A stretch of 64,000 nt of DNA from Microcebus murinus (GCF_040939455.1 NC_134119.1:16356501-16420500), one strand, 5' to 3'. Shown: positions 1-13,120, counted from the first letter of the stretch. The notes: generated by a model not told the origin, from the sequence alone. Numbers and translations: made by a program.

Positions 1-206
1 AAAACCATTTTGCTTCTAAGATGACTGTAAGTCATATTAAAACACCCCCCCTCCCCCAAAAAAGTTCCCTTCTCACTGATACAGGATCTACTACATTCAT
101 TGGTCCTTGGATTACTCATAGCCCTATGAGTAAATTTGATGCCTGCTGGAATTTGATGCCAACATTTAAATGTAATATTTCTCTAGGATTAACAAATTTT
201 TATTGC
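1..206. other. Unassigned flank with a short C-rich tract
   Basis: Non-coding sequence before the Tigger element. It holds a C-rich tract near 44-58 followed by a run of A. No gene or repeat family is recognised. Confidence 0.5.
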
Positions 207-208
207 TA

Positions 209-867
209 CAGTAGCCCCTCCCTGTCTGTTGGAGACATATTCCAAATCTCATCCCCCATGCCTGAGACCAGGGATAGTACTAAACGCTATATACACACAC
301 ACTATATTTTACCTATACATACACACTTATGATAAATCTTAATTTATAAATTAGGCACAGTAAGAGATTAACAATAACTACTAATAAAATAGAACAATTA
401 TAACAATATACTATAATAAAAGTTATGTGAATAGGCCTCTCTCTCAAAATGTCTTATCGTACTGTACTCAATACATCTTGTGATATGTGAGATCTCATCT
501 TCATGAGATGAAATGAGGAAAATGATGTAGGAATTATGTTGTAAATGGAAAATTCCAGAAATATACAACTCATAAGCTTTAAATTACATGTTGTTCAGAG
601 TAGTGTGGTGAAATCTCACACCATCCTGCCTAGGACATGAATGATCCCTTTGTCAAGCAAAATCACACTGTAGATATTACCCACCCCTTAGACACTTAGT
701 AGCTGTCTTGGTTATCAGATTGGCCGTGGCAGAGTCGCAGTGTTAGTGCTCAAACTGCCCTTATTTTACTGAATCATGGCCCCACAGTGCTAGATTTTCA
801 GATCTAGGTTGACTACAGGTACCTGAAACCTTGGAAGACAAAAACTGCAAATAAGGAAGGACTACAC
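209..867 (+). mobile_element. Tigger-type (TcMar) non-autonomous DNA transposon
   Basis: The left end reads 'cagtagcccctccctg' and the right end 'ggaaggactacac', which are inverted relatives of the Tigger terminal repeat. Each end abuts a TA dinucleotide (207-208 and 868-869), the expected target-site duplication of mariner/Tigger elements. The interior matches what I remember of Tigger3/Tigger1-like consensus: 'ataaattaggcacagtaag', 'ggaaaattccagaaata' and 'cttagtagctgtc' are present in that order. No transposase reading frame survives, and the length (about 660 bases) suits an internally deleted copy. Family assignment is strong; the exact subfamily is not settled. Confidence 0.85.
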
Positions 868-869
868 TA

Positions 870-2559
870 TATTTTATGGGGGGGGGGGAACACAAAACTA
901 CCACATTTAAGAGATTATTCCCTTAAAGGAGTGCTTCCTCAAACTTATTTGGGGACAACTTATTTTTCAATGATGACAACCACAGATTTTGAGTCATCTC
1001 ATCAAAAGAATGAGATTATGTACCATCAGACACACTCAAAGAACCAAAAAGCACATTCATACAAATTTCAGAATGAAATAATTGTTCTGTTTAAGACAGG
1101 TGCCTGTGATGCCTTGCCCCAGCCCCAGACCTGCCCTCTGCAGTGTGCACCCACCCGAGTCACCACTGCCATGACCTGTCCTGCCTTCTCATCGCAGAAA
1201 CCCAAGCACAATTAGTGCATACCTGTTTTTACCTCCCAAATCCAAACCTATAATTAATCTGGTTTTGAACAAATATATTTAGAAGTAGCATGCAGGTCTT
1301 ACAGAATCACTATAAAACACAGTTAAAACCTGTAGTATCCATATAGACCTGAAATGCCTAAACTACCTCTAAGCATTAGAGGACAATCTGTGCAGCTTGG
1401 TAGGGTATTTGAATCTCCTTGGTAATATTTTCCATTTGTTCATTCCACTGAATTAACCAGAGGAAATAATCTGTATTGAAGTTGTGAGTGTGGGTATTTT
1501 TTAGCCAAAAACCATACCATTTTAGAGCCAAATTCCAAAGACATTAGGAACATGAAAGGACCACAACTGCTTTTAAGATACCTTCCCTCCAGATGCAAAT
1601 TATTCTCTCCCAGATGTAAATAAGTTACCAACTGCAGTGTTATATTTAGAAAGGCATTAATTATATGCCCATTTTATAGATTTTCTGCAATGGCACACTG
1701 TCAAACTCACTGGAGGGAGTTTTTATATTTTTAATAAATAGTTTTTAATACATTGTAAGAGGGATTCTTGTAATCTGCAAGGCCTGGGCAAAGTTTCCAG
1801 GAAGAATTGGTAGATTGGGGGTGGGGGTGGGGAGGGAATAAAAGCCTCAAGGCCATTCGAGCTGAAAAAGCCAGTCATCTCCAACACAGGGCCATAGCAA
1901 GTGAAAAACTTCGGAATCTTAATTCATATGAGGCCAATATCCAATGCTGAGATTGTTCCCAACAGGTAGGAAAAAAAAAACTTTGAAATAGAAAAGAGTT
2001 CTAATGAACAAGCAAACGTGACTCACTGAGAGCAAAGAGTAATGTGTTAAAATGTTCTACCTTGAGTCATGTGAATGCAGTCTCAAAGTTTAAACAAATG
2101 CCCTCCTTCACTTTCAGAATAGCAGTAACACATTGACATCCCCAGGTACCCTCACGACCTGCTTGGGCCCCAGAATATCCCCAGCTGGGCCAGATGACAT
2201 CCATACCCACCACACCAGTCAGTTATTGCTGGAGAGTCTGTGGCACCTTTTTTTTGTGACCTTGTCTAAAGTCAACCCAATGGCAACCATATGTTTCCAC
2301 AATCTTGAAACTCATTTGCTATTTTATAACACGCTTTCAATTATTCTACTCCTTATAGCACTGCCTCAGTTATTTTTTCTTGATTTGCCCTGAGTTTAAA
2401 AATGCCATCTGACAATGATACCATCAAAAGCAGCTTGGTCACTTTACTAGGTTTTTGTCCACACCAGGGGCATCTCCAGTGTCTCTGGAGATGTCCCCAG
2501 GCACCATCATCTAAAGTCAGAAATAAACAATATTCAAAATAATAATATTAAAAATAACT
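870..2559. other. Unassigned non-coding stretch
   Basis: There is a run of nine or more G at about 879-888 and a G-rich patch near 1818-1835. A 9-base perfect stem (2471-2479 with 2485-2493, loop of five) forms a small hairpin. Short open frames are no longer than chance would give. I see no gene and no repeat I can name. Confidence 0.4.
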
Positions 2560-2700
2560 AGTAGCCATTGCACACTGCACAGTGTCTTCTTCGCACCCAA
2601 CATATTATTTTATCCTATTACCCTCTGAGGTCAGAACCATTATAATTCAGTTTGCAGACAAGGAAGTGACATGAAGAGAGGTTAAGTAAAAAGACACTAT
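2560..2700 (-). repeat. MIR SINE fragment, antisense
   Basis: A diverged match to the MIR complement: a 'cctctgaggtcagaaccattat' type core, then 'cagacaaggaagtgacatg' and 'agagaggttaagta', which parallel the well-known 'acagatgaggaaactgaggc...agaggttaagta' segment. MIR is an ancient tRNA-derived SINE present in all mammals. This copy is truncated and inert. Confidence 0.65.
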
Positions 2701-2989
2701 CCTTGTCCCTTTTCTCTTCTTACTTCTATGATCTAAATATCCGGCCTGGGTGGTTTACTCTTACACTCTAGAAGCAAAGCAAAGTGATCATCCCTGCATC
2801 AATACTCCCAGGTCCTGCCATAATTCAAAGAGCGTCAACACAAACACATTGAGGACAAAAACTCATTCTCTTGCACCACCTAGTTTACTCCTCCTTAGTA
2901 CGGCGAATGGTGTGCAACCCATCTACTTTATCAAGCTGGGAACCTAGGCTCTATCTGAAACACTCTGCTTTGCCTTGCCCCCCTGCCCC

Positions 2990-3585
2990 ACAGTCACTGT
3001 ATCTTCTTAGTGTCCCTTCTGCCCCAGAGAATTGCTTAAAATTCAGTTTTGCCATCACTTCCTGCCTAGATCACAACAGCCTCCTACCAGCCTCCCTGTC
3101 CCTGCCTAGCCCTCTAGAATGAAAATTTGTTCAGACCATCCCCTGCTTAAGATGACTGATGGACTTTGACAGACATCAGAGAAATAATCGGAATCTCTTA
3201 ACACAACAAACAACTCCCATCTTGATCTGGGCCTGCCGGCCTGTCCTGTTTCACCTTTCACTCATCCTCTCTCCCATACCTGTGTGTACAATGTGTTGCT
3301 TGTTTTCATGCCCAAATCAATTGTTCGTTTTTCCTGCTACCCAGTCCCCATCCTTCAATATTCAGTTCAAGTATCATCATTTCCAGAAAGGCTTCCCTGA
3401 ACTTCCTCTCAATCCCCACACAACACAACCAGTACAGACAACCATCATTGCACTAAATAGCCTGCAGCTATTCTCTTTCCTAGTGAGAGAGGAAAAGCCA
3501 CCTCTCCTATCTCTGCCACCTCAGGGCTCATCACAGTGCCTGGCACATAGTCAATATACCTACTATTTGTGGAATGAATGAATAA
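2990..3585 (+). repeat. L2 LINE 3' end
   Basis: The right part carries 'ggcttccctgaacttcc' and then 'cacagtgcctggcacatag' followed by 'tggaatgaatgaata', which is the diagnostic 3' terminus of mammalian LINE-2. The left part ('catcacttcctgcc', 'agcctccctgtccctgcc') fits the C/T-rich L2 3' region with deletions. A 140-codon open frame at 3159-3581 lies within the element and has no known product; I treat it as chance. L2 stopped moving before the placental radiation. Confidence 0.75.
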
Positions 3586-3589
3586 TGAA

Positions 3590-6500
3590 AACACGGACTT
3601 CTCCTGCCACAAATATATGGCATCTGCAAACGTTGCATTTTCCTAACAGTCTGAAAATTATGTTCACCTCTCCCTACAAATGCATTCATATTTAGCAGTT
3701 CAATTGTATACATACTTTGTTTTGAAAAATAGAGTAGCCATTGTGTTTTCATCAATTACTTATTGTTGGATCAGTTTTGAATCCAAGCGTTGTGATGGGA
3801 CCTACTTTGTAAACTGTATTTGCCTGGCGTAATTTTAACAAATTACTATAAATACTCCTTCGTTGTCCTGAAAAAACTTAAATGGCATTCCTCAAGCTCT
3901 AAACCAAATTTATTTTCCCCCATCCTCCTGTATGATCTAATCATGTCTCTTCCGTCCCTGAGCTGTGGAACTGTGTTTAAATTGCATGGTATTAGCCCAA
4001 ATGAGCCTCAATACATACTAGTAGAAAACAATAGATAAAACAAAGGCCAGCAAAAAAACTATAGGAAAAAAAAAAAAAAAAGCAAGCACAAAACCTGGTA
4101 ACTTGAAATGAAAAACAGCCCAGCAGGAATTATCCTGCAAATAGGAACAGGATCTTGAGAAGTGAACGGAACATTAGTCTTGAACCTAGAAACATCCCTG
4201 GAGAAGTCACTGTTATACGACAGCTCAGGAGATGGCTATCAACAAATTGCGTTTGAGATCTGAAATGCCCAGCCTGAACAGAAGGAAAACCATTAGCAGT
4301 CAGGGAGACGTGGAGTTAGGAAATTGAAGCCCATATGGGTACACCACTCCGGTAGCCATGTGGAACGTGAGAAGCTCCATAAACCTGAACCACTGCAAAT
4401 GATCGGGGGCAAAGAATTTCAGGATCTTTGGTGACAGAGCCCAGAATACCACCTGGATCTATCGATGTTAGTTAGGGGCTGGAATTTTACCAGTACCAGG
4501 GACAGGAGAGAAGGTAGTATACAGGCAAGAGAGGAAACCTTATCAGAGATGAAATCGAAGCTAGAAGCAGGCAATTCACAAGAGCAAGAATAACCCAAAC
4601 CACATCTGGGGGTACAGCAGGGCAGGCAGTGCGAGAGTAGAGCAGGGAATTTGTCAGAGCAACAGGTCTGCTGCTAAAGGTGGAAAACAGAGGTCACAGA
4701 TTAACACTAGTGAGTCACTGGGCAACATTCTGAGTAGGTGTCAGCCCACATGTAAACAGATTCTTCTTTGATTCCTTTGTTGTCATAAACAATGGGGAAC
4801 TGATTTAGTGGGAAACAAACTACACCCACCAGAAGTGTACACTAGCGATATTGCCTTCATTTTCCTCATGACTGGTGCCAGCTTTGCTCTTTGGCCCACG
4901 GTCTGCCTGGAGCAGACAACATCTTTATTCCATTTAGTGACCAAATTTGCTTTGAGTCATTTCTGGTTTAAAACAGTCTGTCTTGGGAAGGTTTCACTCA
5001 AGTCCAGATATCATCATACTTTTAAAGCTGTGGTTCAAAATGTCCATCTCAGGGTTCCCTCATGCTTCTCGTGGGCCCCTCCTTGCCTTCTTCTCTGGGT
5101 CCATGTTTCTAATTTCCCAGGGCACTTTTGCACCTGTCACCCCACAGCGGCAGGGAGGGACAAAGTGTTTATGTGTCTGAGGGCTTCAAAGTGCACACTG
5201 GTGGGTGTGGTGGGATGGTGGCTGGGCTGTGGTCACTTCTTTGCTACTTCTGCTGATACTTTCACTGGGCTGGGCTCTTGCACTGATAGCATCCAGTGCT
5301 AGTTTAATCCTGGATGATCTTCAGGTACCATCTGGACATCCCTACTGGCACCTCCCTGCACGAGTCCCTCCCTCAGCTCTGCTGAAGGTACTGTCCATCT
5401 CACACAGAGGCATCAACAGGACCTGGTGAGTTGGCTGTATCCCATTTACCTTTTGTGACCATTCCAGATTTCTCCTGAAAAATTAGAAGTTCCCACCTAT
5501 CCAACTTGGCCCTATGGAAACGTGGACATGGTTTTTCATCTTTCTAAATTCTCCTTTCATATCTGGGTCAACAGTGTGCCAGAAATTTCTGCCTGTCTTC
5601 ACAGGGTGAGCTGGGAAATTCACTCAGGACAGAAGAGTTCTTAGACTCCTTCAAAAACTGCTCCAACCTGGTTGCCTTTAACTATGCTGAAACCACAGGC
5701 GCACTTGTCTTTTGAGCAGACCTTGACACAGATTGGGTTCTACTGTCTCCTGGGAACTCTGAGGGCTTAACCTTGACTATCCTATGAGGATGCGGGAGAG
5801 TCAGTAACAAGGCAGGGAGCAGGAAAGGAGTGCTTTGGGGATACTGCCCACACCCTGCACATACCACTAACGGGATCAGAAAAATCTCAGCAAAGACACA
5901 AAGTTACCTAAGAGGAACAGGGAATGTGCTAAAAACAGTAGCATGTGCGATTTTATTTTTAAAGCAAGAAGAATTATCTGGCATGAATGTAATTTTTTTT
6001 CTCTCTTAAATTAAGACATGGATATATTGGTTTGCCAAAGATCTTAGAAACTTAATAAAGTTAACACCCATTATTCTGCACATTATCAAAACCCAGAGTC
6101 CCCGAGTACTGGTTCTTTAAGATACGTCAATCTGCTCAAGCTTTGCAATTCTTTATGTCTACTGTTTTTAATTGCATTTCCAGGCCCTTGACAATCTACT
6201 TTGTGTATGTACGATACACAACATTTAAACAAAACAAAAAGTAAGATATATTTAGTGATAGCTAGTAATTCCAATGTAAGTTAAAATTCCAATTTTAAAT
6301 CACCACGAATTCTGAATTCGTATATGGTATTGCCAATGCAAATAGCTCACCTGTGTTGACAATCAGAGAAGCAGACACCCTGGGCACATGGCTCAACATG
6401 TACCTTCACAGGTGATGCTGCTCTGGGCAGCTGGCATGTTTCCCTTTACTCGAATTATACAATGAATTACAATTTCAGGATTTTTCAGATGTGGAAAAGT

Positions 6501-6650
6501 ATTGGTTTTAGAGGCTAGGAAATACAGTGAGCAACAGAAGTAACCAGGGGAACTTAATATGGGAGAAAATTATCCACAAAGGAATAGTAGTTTTTTTTTT
6601 CAGCTGTAGCAATAACACGACCAACAAATAATAGAAGGCAAGAACAGAAT
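3590..6650. other. Unassigned non-coding stretch
   Basis: It contains an A-run (about 4065-4081) and a 164-codon open frame at 4808-5302 that starts with GTG, not ATG, and resembles no family known to me. A short interrupted perfect palindrome lies at 6305-6321. There is no supported gene. Parts may be heavily decayed repeats that I cannot identify. Confidence 0.4.
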
Positions 6651-6654
6651 CACC

Positions 6655-6725
6655 CAAATCTCCCATTTGCTGAATGTCTTCTATTTGTTTGGCATTATGC
6701 TAGGTGATTAAGATTTATTTTATTT
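6655..6725 (-). repeat. Probable MIR fragment, antisense
   Basis: 'catttgctgaatgtcttct' followed by 'ggcattatgctaggtg' parallels the MIR complement 'catttattgagtgtctact...ggcattgtgctaggtg'. Only about 70 bases are recognisable. Confidence 0.45.
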
Positions 6726-7154
6726 TGTTTTCATTGCACAGAATCTTGAACTAATTAAGGTGACTGTGCTGACTTAAACCCTGGCTTTCCTGTGGACAAA
6801 TGAAAAGCAGCAACTTGCGCCTAGTACCCTGGCTTATTGCTACAATCCTAGGGTATTTTAGAATCAAAGTTTACTCTTTCTCATACTACATTCATACCAC
6901 CCCCATCCATGGGTCTAAGGTGCAGTCAGAAAATAGTAAGTAGCTCTATAAAGCCATGGCAGCAGGTGGCCAGAAATCCATGCACAGAATGATGCCATTT
7001 GGATTATCAGTCTGTCCCTCTGCCTCCATATTCAGCCAACTTATTCATTTTAAGAGCAAATGGTCAGACTTTTCACCCTCCTACGTTCTTTTCAACAGGG
7101 TCACTAAGAGGCAGTTTCCACTATGTGAAGACAGCCTTAGAGTGGGTGGAACCA

Positions 7155-7330
7155 AATGTTTCAAAGTCAGAAAGAACTGGATTCAAATCCCAGCTATGTG
7201 GCCTTATGTAAGATTAACTTCTGGAAGCCTCCATCATATCATCAGTAGAACAGGTCATTACAAATAGCTTTCATGGTTACTATGAAGCTTAAGGGGTTAT
7301 CTTAAAGGTCTTAATACGGTGACTGACACA
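7155..7330 (+). repeat. MIR SINE, sense
   Basis: 'gaactggattcaaatccc' and 'agctatgtggcctta' correspond to the MIR tRNA-related box ('ctgggttcgaatcccggctc', 'agctgtgtgacctt'). They are followed by the 'cctccatcatatcatcagtag' and 'ggttactatgaagcttaagg' portions of the core. The order and spacing fit one insertion. An overlapping 103-codon open frame is incidental. Confidence 0.75.
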
Positions 7331-9515
7331 GAGAAAGAAGACCAGATATTAACAGAAGGGGGGAAACTCTTATTTCAATTCAGATGATTTTTAGAGAACA
7401 GAGGGACCAGAAAAAAATAGTTGTGATGTCTAAGCATTAAACTGCTATATGTCTTTTTCTAGGCAGTAGGGACAGGCACCAAATGGAGTTTGAAGGAAGG
7501 TGATTTCTTAGCATTACATAAACATGCCAAAATATAATGCTGCAATGCTCACATGCCAATAAAGACTCAAATCAGGAGAGAATAAACTGTCATCATAAGT
7601 GGACAAAGCCGCTGGTAATTTTAGCAAATCTGGAAAGATCTGAGCAGATGCAGAACTATAGAGCCATTACTTTCTGACTGCTTGTCAACTTGGTGAGTTC
7701 AGCAGGGTCATTGTTTCTGTCATTTTAACATAGCCAACTATCCAGGGCACTGTCACAGTAATAAAGTAGGTGAAGCTTAATTCCCTTAAAATATTCATTT
7801 TTATTTGATAGAGTTCTAGACATGCAACTGGGTTTCCCCCCTTTTTGCCACAGGGAAAACGATTTCTTCATCTACCTATTAAATGACAGTCTCTTGACTA
7901 CTGTACCCAGTCTGGAATTTGAGATCATGCTCTGTTGCCACTCTGAGGTTGCTTCTCAGGCAGCCTGTCAGTCTGTCTGTCCTATTTTATTAGTGAGTGA
8001 TGAGAAAATGCACTACACTTACTTCTCTAAAAAGAAGCTGTCTTTTATTTTTTTAATAGCCAGAAGCATAAGATGTTTAACAGAAATTTCTAAAATTTTC
8101 TCTTTATTGCATCCATTCCTTTTTGTCTAGAGGGGCATTTTATAGACCATTTTTAAAATGATTACAAAAAAACAGAGCCTTCATTTCTATTCATTTTCTT
8201 CCACAATATTGGAGCTTCTGTGACTGTAACTCCACTGCCCCTGATGAATAGCCAAAGCTTCGGCAGCAGAGCATTTCTTCTGTAGAATGTGGAAGTCTGT
8301 CGTCTCATTTATTTTGCTGCATGTCCTAAGACTATATGTTTTTAAAAAAATGTTACTCCTGAAAGAGCTTCATTGCAAAAGATATTTCTAGCCTAGTCTC
8401 AAACTTAATCAATTGCCCATGATTTTGCAGGCCTTAATGGGAGAAGACAGAGATAATGTAATGTGCTTTATGCAAAGTTAGCCAAAAGTGAGGCTGTGGA
8501 ACAGCACTGGGGACCATTATCTCCCAGAAGAGTTGACACGATAGAGGCAGATAATTAGATTAGAGCATTTTCCTAAGCATGCTGGAAGTCAAGTCTTGGG
8601 GACAAGATAATGTTTAGATCTGGGCAATAGCCAAGAGGTAAGAATCATCGGCCACCATGGCAGTCTTGCTATTACTGTATTGACTGTACTCTACAATTTG
8701 AAATAAGACTAACACTTCTTGGAATTAAAGCAATGAGTTTTGTTTAATAAAATAGCAAATGGACCTGTAACATGTTGTGGCCTGGCTCTTACAGACATTT
8801 GCTCTTTTCTTAAAAACTGTACAGAAATCTACTTAGCCCATCAGTCTTTGTTAGAACTATTATAGCATGTTACAGAGGAGAGTAGGGAAGGATGGAGAAT
8901 GAAGGAATAAATACAAGGAAAAAAAGCTATGGCCTATGTCAGAGGTTGCCTCAAGACACAGAAACACACATGCAAATGTACGTTGATGTCGAATGCTCAA
9001 TCCCAACTGTGTGTGCAGCTCCAGGGATAGTGCTCAAGAACTTACAAACATCATGCTTAAACTGCCAGATTTAGTGCTCTGCCTACAATAGATGCAGAAA
9101 TGAAGCAATTACAAAGCAATATTTCAACAAGAACAAATGACTAAAGCACAACCTTAGCATGTAAGTACCGAGAGGGTCACAGTGAGGGAATAATCAGAGT
9201 CAGATGGAATTAATCAGAAGAAGACTTCAGAGGGATGCTGGCTGGTGTGGTAATTCCCACGGGGCAGTGGTGTGCACCAACTCTACTAAGATAACCACAT
9301 AGCCCTTCGTGCACACCAACTGGGAATAAGAAAAAAGACTAGACACCCAGTAGGTGGCTTGGCAAGTGTGAAGGACAGCTATTAGCTATTGACAATCTTG
9401 TTGAGAAACAATAGGTATAAAAAATGGCCAGAGCATATATGCCAAGCTAGCAAGTAAGTGATTAAATAATGTTGCACAAAGGCAGCCGGATGCCAGTGGG
9501 CAAAGTCTTGGCAAC
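7331..9515. other. Unassigned non-coding stretch
   Basis: AT-rich sequence with only short open frames (up to about 100 codons near 7822-8130, unrecognised). No repeat or RNA gene could be named. Confidence 0.4.
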
Positions 9516-9519
9516 AGAA

Positions 9520-9620
9520 TCAGAAGGCGGGCTTCCAGTGTGACTCTGCCATTGACCAGCTGTGTTATCTTTGGGTAATCTCTGGGCAGCTCTTAGTACT
9601 GCAGGTATGGACCACTTCCC
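9520..9620 (+). repeat. Probable MIR fragment, sense
   Basis: 'tgactctgccattgaccagc' followed by 'tgtgttatctttgggtaat' parallels the MIR 'ggctctgccacttactagc...tgtgtgaccttgggcaag' segment. Only the central part is preserved. Confidence 0.55.
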
Positions 9621-9974
9621 ATGGGTGTTGGGAGACTGAGGAGGCAGAGTGGCCATTGCTCACTGGGGTTGGAAAAGAGCTTTTTGGATAAATGAGAAAG
9701 AGAGATAAAATGGAGTGATTCGCTTAAAGTCTGAATTATCTACATAGCCCTGAAATTGGAGAGAGCATCTGGCTTCTCTTTTGTTTCCTGCAAAAGGCCA
9801 AGGCCAGGCTATAAAAGCAATCATTTTTGCTCGTTCAGTGGTGTTCCATTGCCAAAGCCAGGTTAGAGGATGGAGATCAGACTGACAAGGTATTTCCAAT
9901 CATCTCCAAATATAAAGCATGTGGTAAATGCAGACAAACACCAAGACCTGAAGACAAGGTGCCTACACAAGATG

Positions 9975-10425
9975 CCTTAGTGGGTTGAAGGGTGATTCCC
10001 CCGAAAGAGATGTCCACTTAGAAACTGTGAATGTGACCATGTTTGGAAAAACGGTCTTTGCAGATGTCATTATGTTAATGATCTGGAGATGAGACCATCC
10101 TGGATTACCAGATAGGTCCTAAATCTAATGGTAAATGTCTCTAGAAGAGACAGAAAAAGAAGAAATGGAGAAGGCCACATGAAGTCTGAGGCAGAGATGG
10201 GAGTTATCAGGTCACAAGCCTGGGGACATCAAGGATTGCTGATAACCACCATAGTCTAGAAGAGAAGCATGGAACGGATCCTCCCTCAGAACCTCCAGAA
10301 GAAACCAACCATGCCAACACCTTGATTTCAGACTTTTGACCTCCTAAATGGTGAGAAGATACATTGGTATTGTTTAAGCCTCCCAGTGCATGGTGCTCTA
10401 GGAAACCAAGACAGTGCTTATTAAG
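9975..10425 (+). repeat. MaLR LTR, MLT1A-like
   Basis: Solo LTR of the mammalian apparent LTR retrotransposons (an ERVL relative). Ordered landmarks: 'gaatgtgaccatgtttgg', 'ggtctttgcagatgtcatt', 'gagatgagaccatcctgga', 'ggagaaggccacatgaag', 'ccaaccatgccaacacct', then 'gatttcagacttttgacc' and the terminal 'tgtttaagcctcccagtg'. This is the MLT1A/MLT1B-type arrangement from memory. No internal or coding region is attached, so it is a solo or decayed LTR with no gene product. Confidence 0.8.
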
Positions 10426-10429
10426 GGAA

Positions 10430-12005
10430 GGAATAAAGTGGCAACAGCCATGGGAGAAGTAGATGGGTACACACTGAGGTTGCCCAGGAAACTGAAGTTC
10501 AATTGACCGACTTCACGTTTGGTATATAAGCTGGGGTGTAGCTTATGTTAAGTAAAACTCTTAATTATAATTTTGTAACATAAGTATTTGTCCTGTGTTT
10601 CAGCTATTCCCAGGAGTGCTAGAAAGGGGGAGACAGAAGAAGAAATAGTCCACAGGGCAACATTCCATGCAATTCATTACCTGGGGGAATCTGTAGAAGT
10701 GTGCACAGACTGTGATGCTCTAGATGGAAGCAACAGCACCTTCTAGTACTTTCTGTCTGGGGGCTGAGTAGCTAGTGGTCAATCTGAATCTCCTTAGAGG
10801 GCTGGTTAGGAATCAAGAACCATTGGTAGTGACTATAATTATGTAACTTGTACTGCAACAGCCTAACGCCTTGCTAAGACTTAAGAAAGGGTTTAGAAAC
10901 CAGGAATTCCATAAAGCAGTATGATTTGAGCCAGTGGAAAAAAAGTAGCAGTTAGGAGTTGTAGATCTCTGTACTACCCACTGTTCCCTTCCATTGTAAC
11001 ATGACACAGTCCTAGGGAACACCTGAGAGCCTGCAAGTGGTGGCACAAATCACCTCCTCTTCCACTCGCATGGGCAGTATTCCATGAGGGTTCATGGGAA
11101 CAGTTTGGATACTGAATTCTCTGTATTACAAGTTAACTCAGAGAAGCATATGGATAGCTGTTTCAAGCTGCCTGTGGGCATCTTAGGCTGATCATGTGTT
11201 CCAGTTTAGTTAAATACATTTCCAATATTGCTGTGAGCTAATGGAAAGAAATGGTACACATTTTTTCAAATTTTGGCAAGACAAATAGCTTGTTTCTCGG
11301 TTCTAATACAATGAATGTACCTTATGCCTTGTTTTTTTTCCAAGTCTCATTTCAGAAAACAAAGATACCATTAACAAGCTCCCCATGGTTCTCCCTTTCC
11401 TAAACTGCTATCCCACTTCTTCTTCCTCCTTCCTTCCCTCTGTTCAAAGACAGAGCATCCTGGAGTAATGTAATTAATGAGCTCTGTCCCCAAGCCACTG
11501 GGCAGTAGATGGACCACTGTAGCCAAAAAAGCAAAATGGAATTGCAAGTGGAATATTTGAGATCATTTGTTGAGTCTGCCTTTCTGCTTCTGGATCAACA
11601 GAGCAGGCAAGAGAGCAGCAGCAGGACGTAGCTGGGTGATCATCGCACAAAGACTGGTATAGGGGTGAAGCAAAAAGAAGAGCCCAGAAAAGGCAGCAGC
11701 AGGCACATTGAAATGAGAAATTAAAGATGTTTAGGGAGCAGCAAAAGAAAAATGAAAATAAAACATGAAAATATAAAGATTCCTGGAGAAGCATCAAGTC
11801 AGGTAAAGGATAAAGAAAAGGAAAGAGAATTGAAGAAAAGCAACTTCAAAGAATATAAGCAAAGGTATCTAAATCAAACAAGATTTCAGAAAGCCTGAGA
11901 CAGCAGCTAAGGAGAAGGAGGTGAGGATCATAGGGAGAAGAAAGTGCACTGGGTTCAATTATACAGAAAGCTCAGGGTTTTTTAACTGGATAGTCTATTT
12001 GGGAG
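10430..12005. other. Unassigned stretch with a pyrimidine-rich tract
   Basis: A pyrimidine-rich patch lies at about 11386-11446 and a purine-rich patch at about 11755-11840. A 107-codon antisense open frame (11474-11797) is unrecognised and judged incidental. I see no gene. Confidence 0.4.
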
Positions 12006-12009
12006 GAGT

Positions 12010-12425
12010 CAAATCAATCAGCTATTTCTACAAAACCAACCACCCAAAAGTTAGTGGCTTAAAAATATCAGTCATTTTTTCTTGCCTCTGTGGGTTACCT
12101 GGTGGTTGGCTGATCTGGGTTGGGCTTCTCTGGAAGATTCTGCTTCAAGCGCAGGGTTCAGCTAGGCTTGGCTCCTTGATACAGGCTGGTCTCAAGCTAT
12201 TCCATGCACGGTCACTCTGGGACCACGGGTGAAGGGAACACAAGCAACCCAGAGAAAAGTCTTTCTGTGGCAATGTGGAGGCTCAAGAGTCAAGCCATTT
12301 CAAGCCTGAGTTTGAGTGTCATTGGCTAACATTCCATTGAATAAATTATGTCCCAGGGCCAAGCACAGGGATTAATGGTGCAAGAAAATACATTCTTCCC
12401 ATGGAGGTGGCAATACACATTTGAA
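12010..12425 (+). repeat. MaLR LTR, MLT1I/J/K-like
   Basis: The opening 'cacccaaaagttagtggctt' followed by 'aaaaatatcagtcatttttt' and 'tctgtgggttacctggtgg' matches the start of the MLT1J-type LTR ('ccccaaaa-ttagtggcttaaaacaacaaacatttatt...'). The middle ('tgggcttctctggaagattc') and the end ('cccatggaggtggcaata') are diverged. A second LTR of the same group lies at 61885-62445. Solo, non-coding. Confidence 0.65.
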
Positions 12426-12429
12426 TAAT

Positions 12430-13120
12430 AGTCTAATCAATCACAAGAGAAAAAGAGGGAGAATTTGGAAGTTATCAAAAATTTGTGACAATAATACACA
12501 CATAATATAACTAAGACAGAGCTTTACATATTGCAGTCTACAAAGTAAAAGAATATTACACCCTGTAACCAGTATGTGAAGCAGGGGTTTCTTAATATTC
12601 CTCCTCCCTCAGTAACTTGTGCTAGAAAAAGAATCAATATCGCAATATTAAGATGAGCCAAGTCATGATTAGGTTATACCAAAACACCAATTGCACTGTT
12701 TTCTCCCCTACCCATATGCTGTTTCTTCAATTTCATTTCTGGGTATTGATTAAAATCAGCAAACAAAATTTATAATATCATGCAAATTAATGTATCATGT
12801 GGAATTATAATGAACAGTTAAGCTTATAGAAACATTTTCATAGACATAATGCATGAGATTTTTAAGATGGCAAAACAAGCTACTATAGAGTACAATTAAG
12901 AGCAGAGTAGATGCAGGATGAAATGGCCAATGGCTAGAAAATGTCCAGCTCTTGGGTCATTGTGAACAGGGAAGAGAACATCTCTGCAACTTTCCCAAAT
13001 AAACCTAATTAAGGGAAATTAATATAATCAAATTATACCAATGTTTCTCATGAATATGCCAAATTATATAACTCAAAATAAAATGTGTCAAAAGGCAATG
13101 GAGAGATAGTTTCAGCTAAG
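12430..13120. other. Unassigned AT-rich stretch
   Basis: No open frame of note and no repeat recognised. Confidence 0.4.

Noticed and set aside
3159..3581. 140-codon open frame
   Set aside because: It lies inside the L2 3' end, which is non-coding there.
4808..5302. 164-codon plus-strand open frame
   Set aside because: It starts with GTG, has no family motif, and shows no splice or promoter context. A chance frame in a locally GC-richer patch is more likely.
11474..11797. 107-codon minus-strand Cys/Phe-rich frame
   Set aside because: Low-complexity translation of a purine-rich plus strand; no family recognised.
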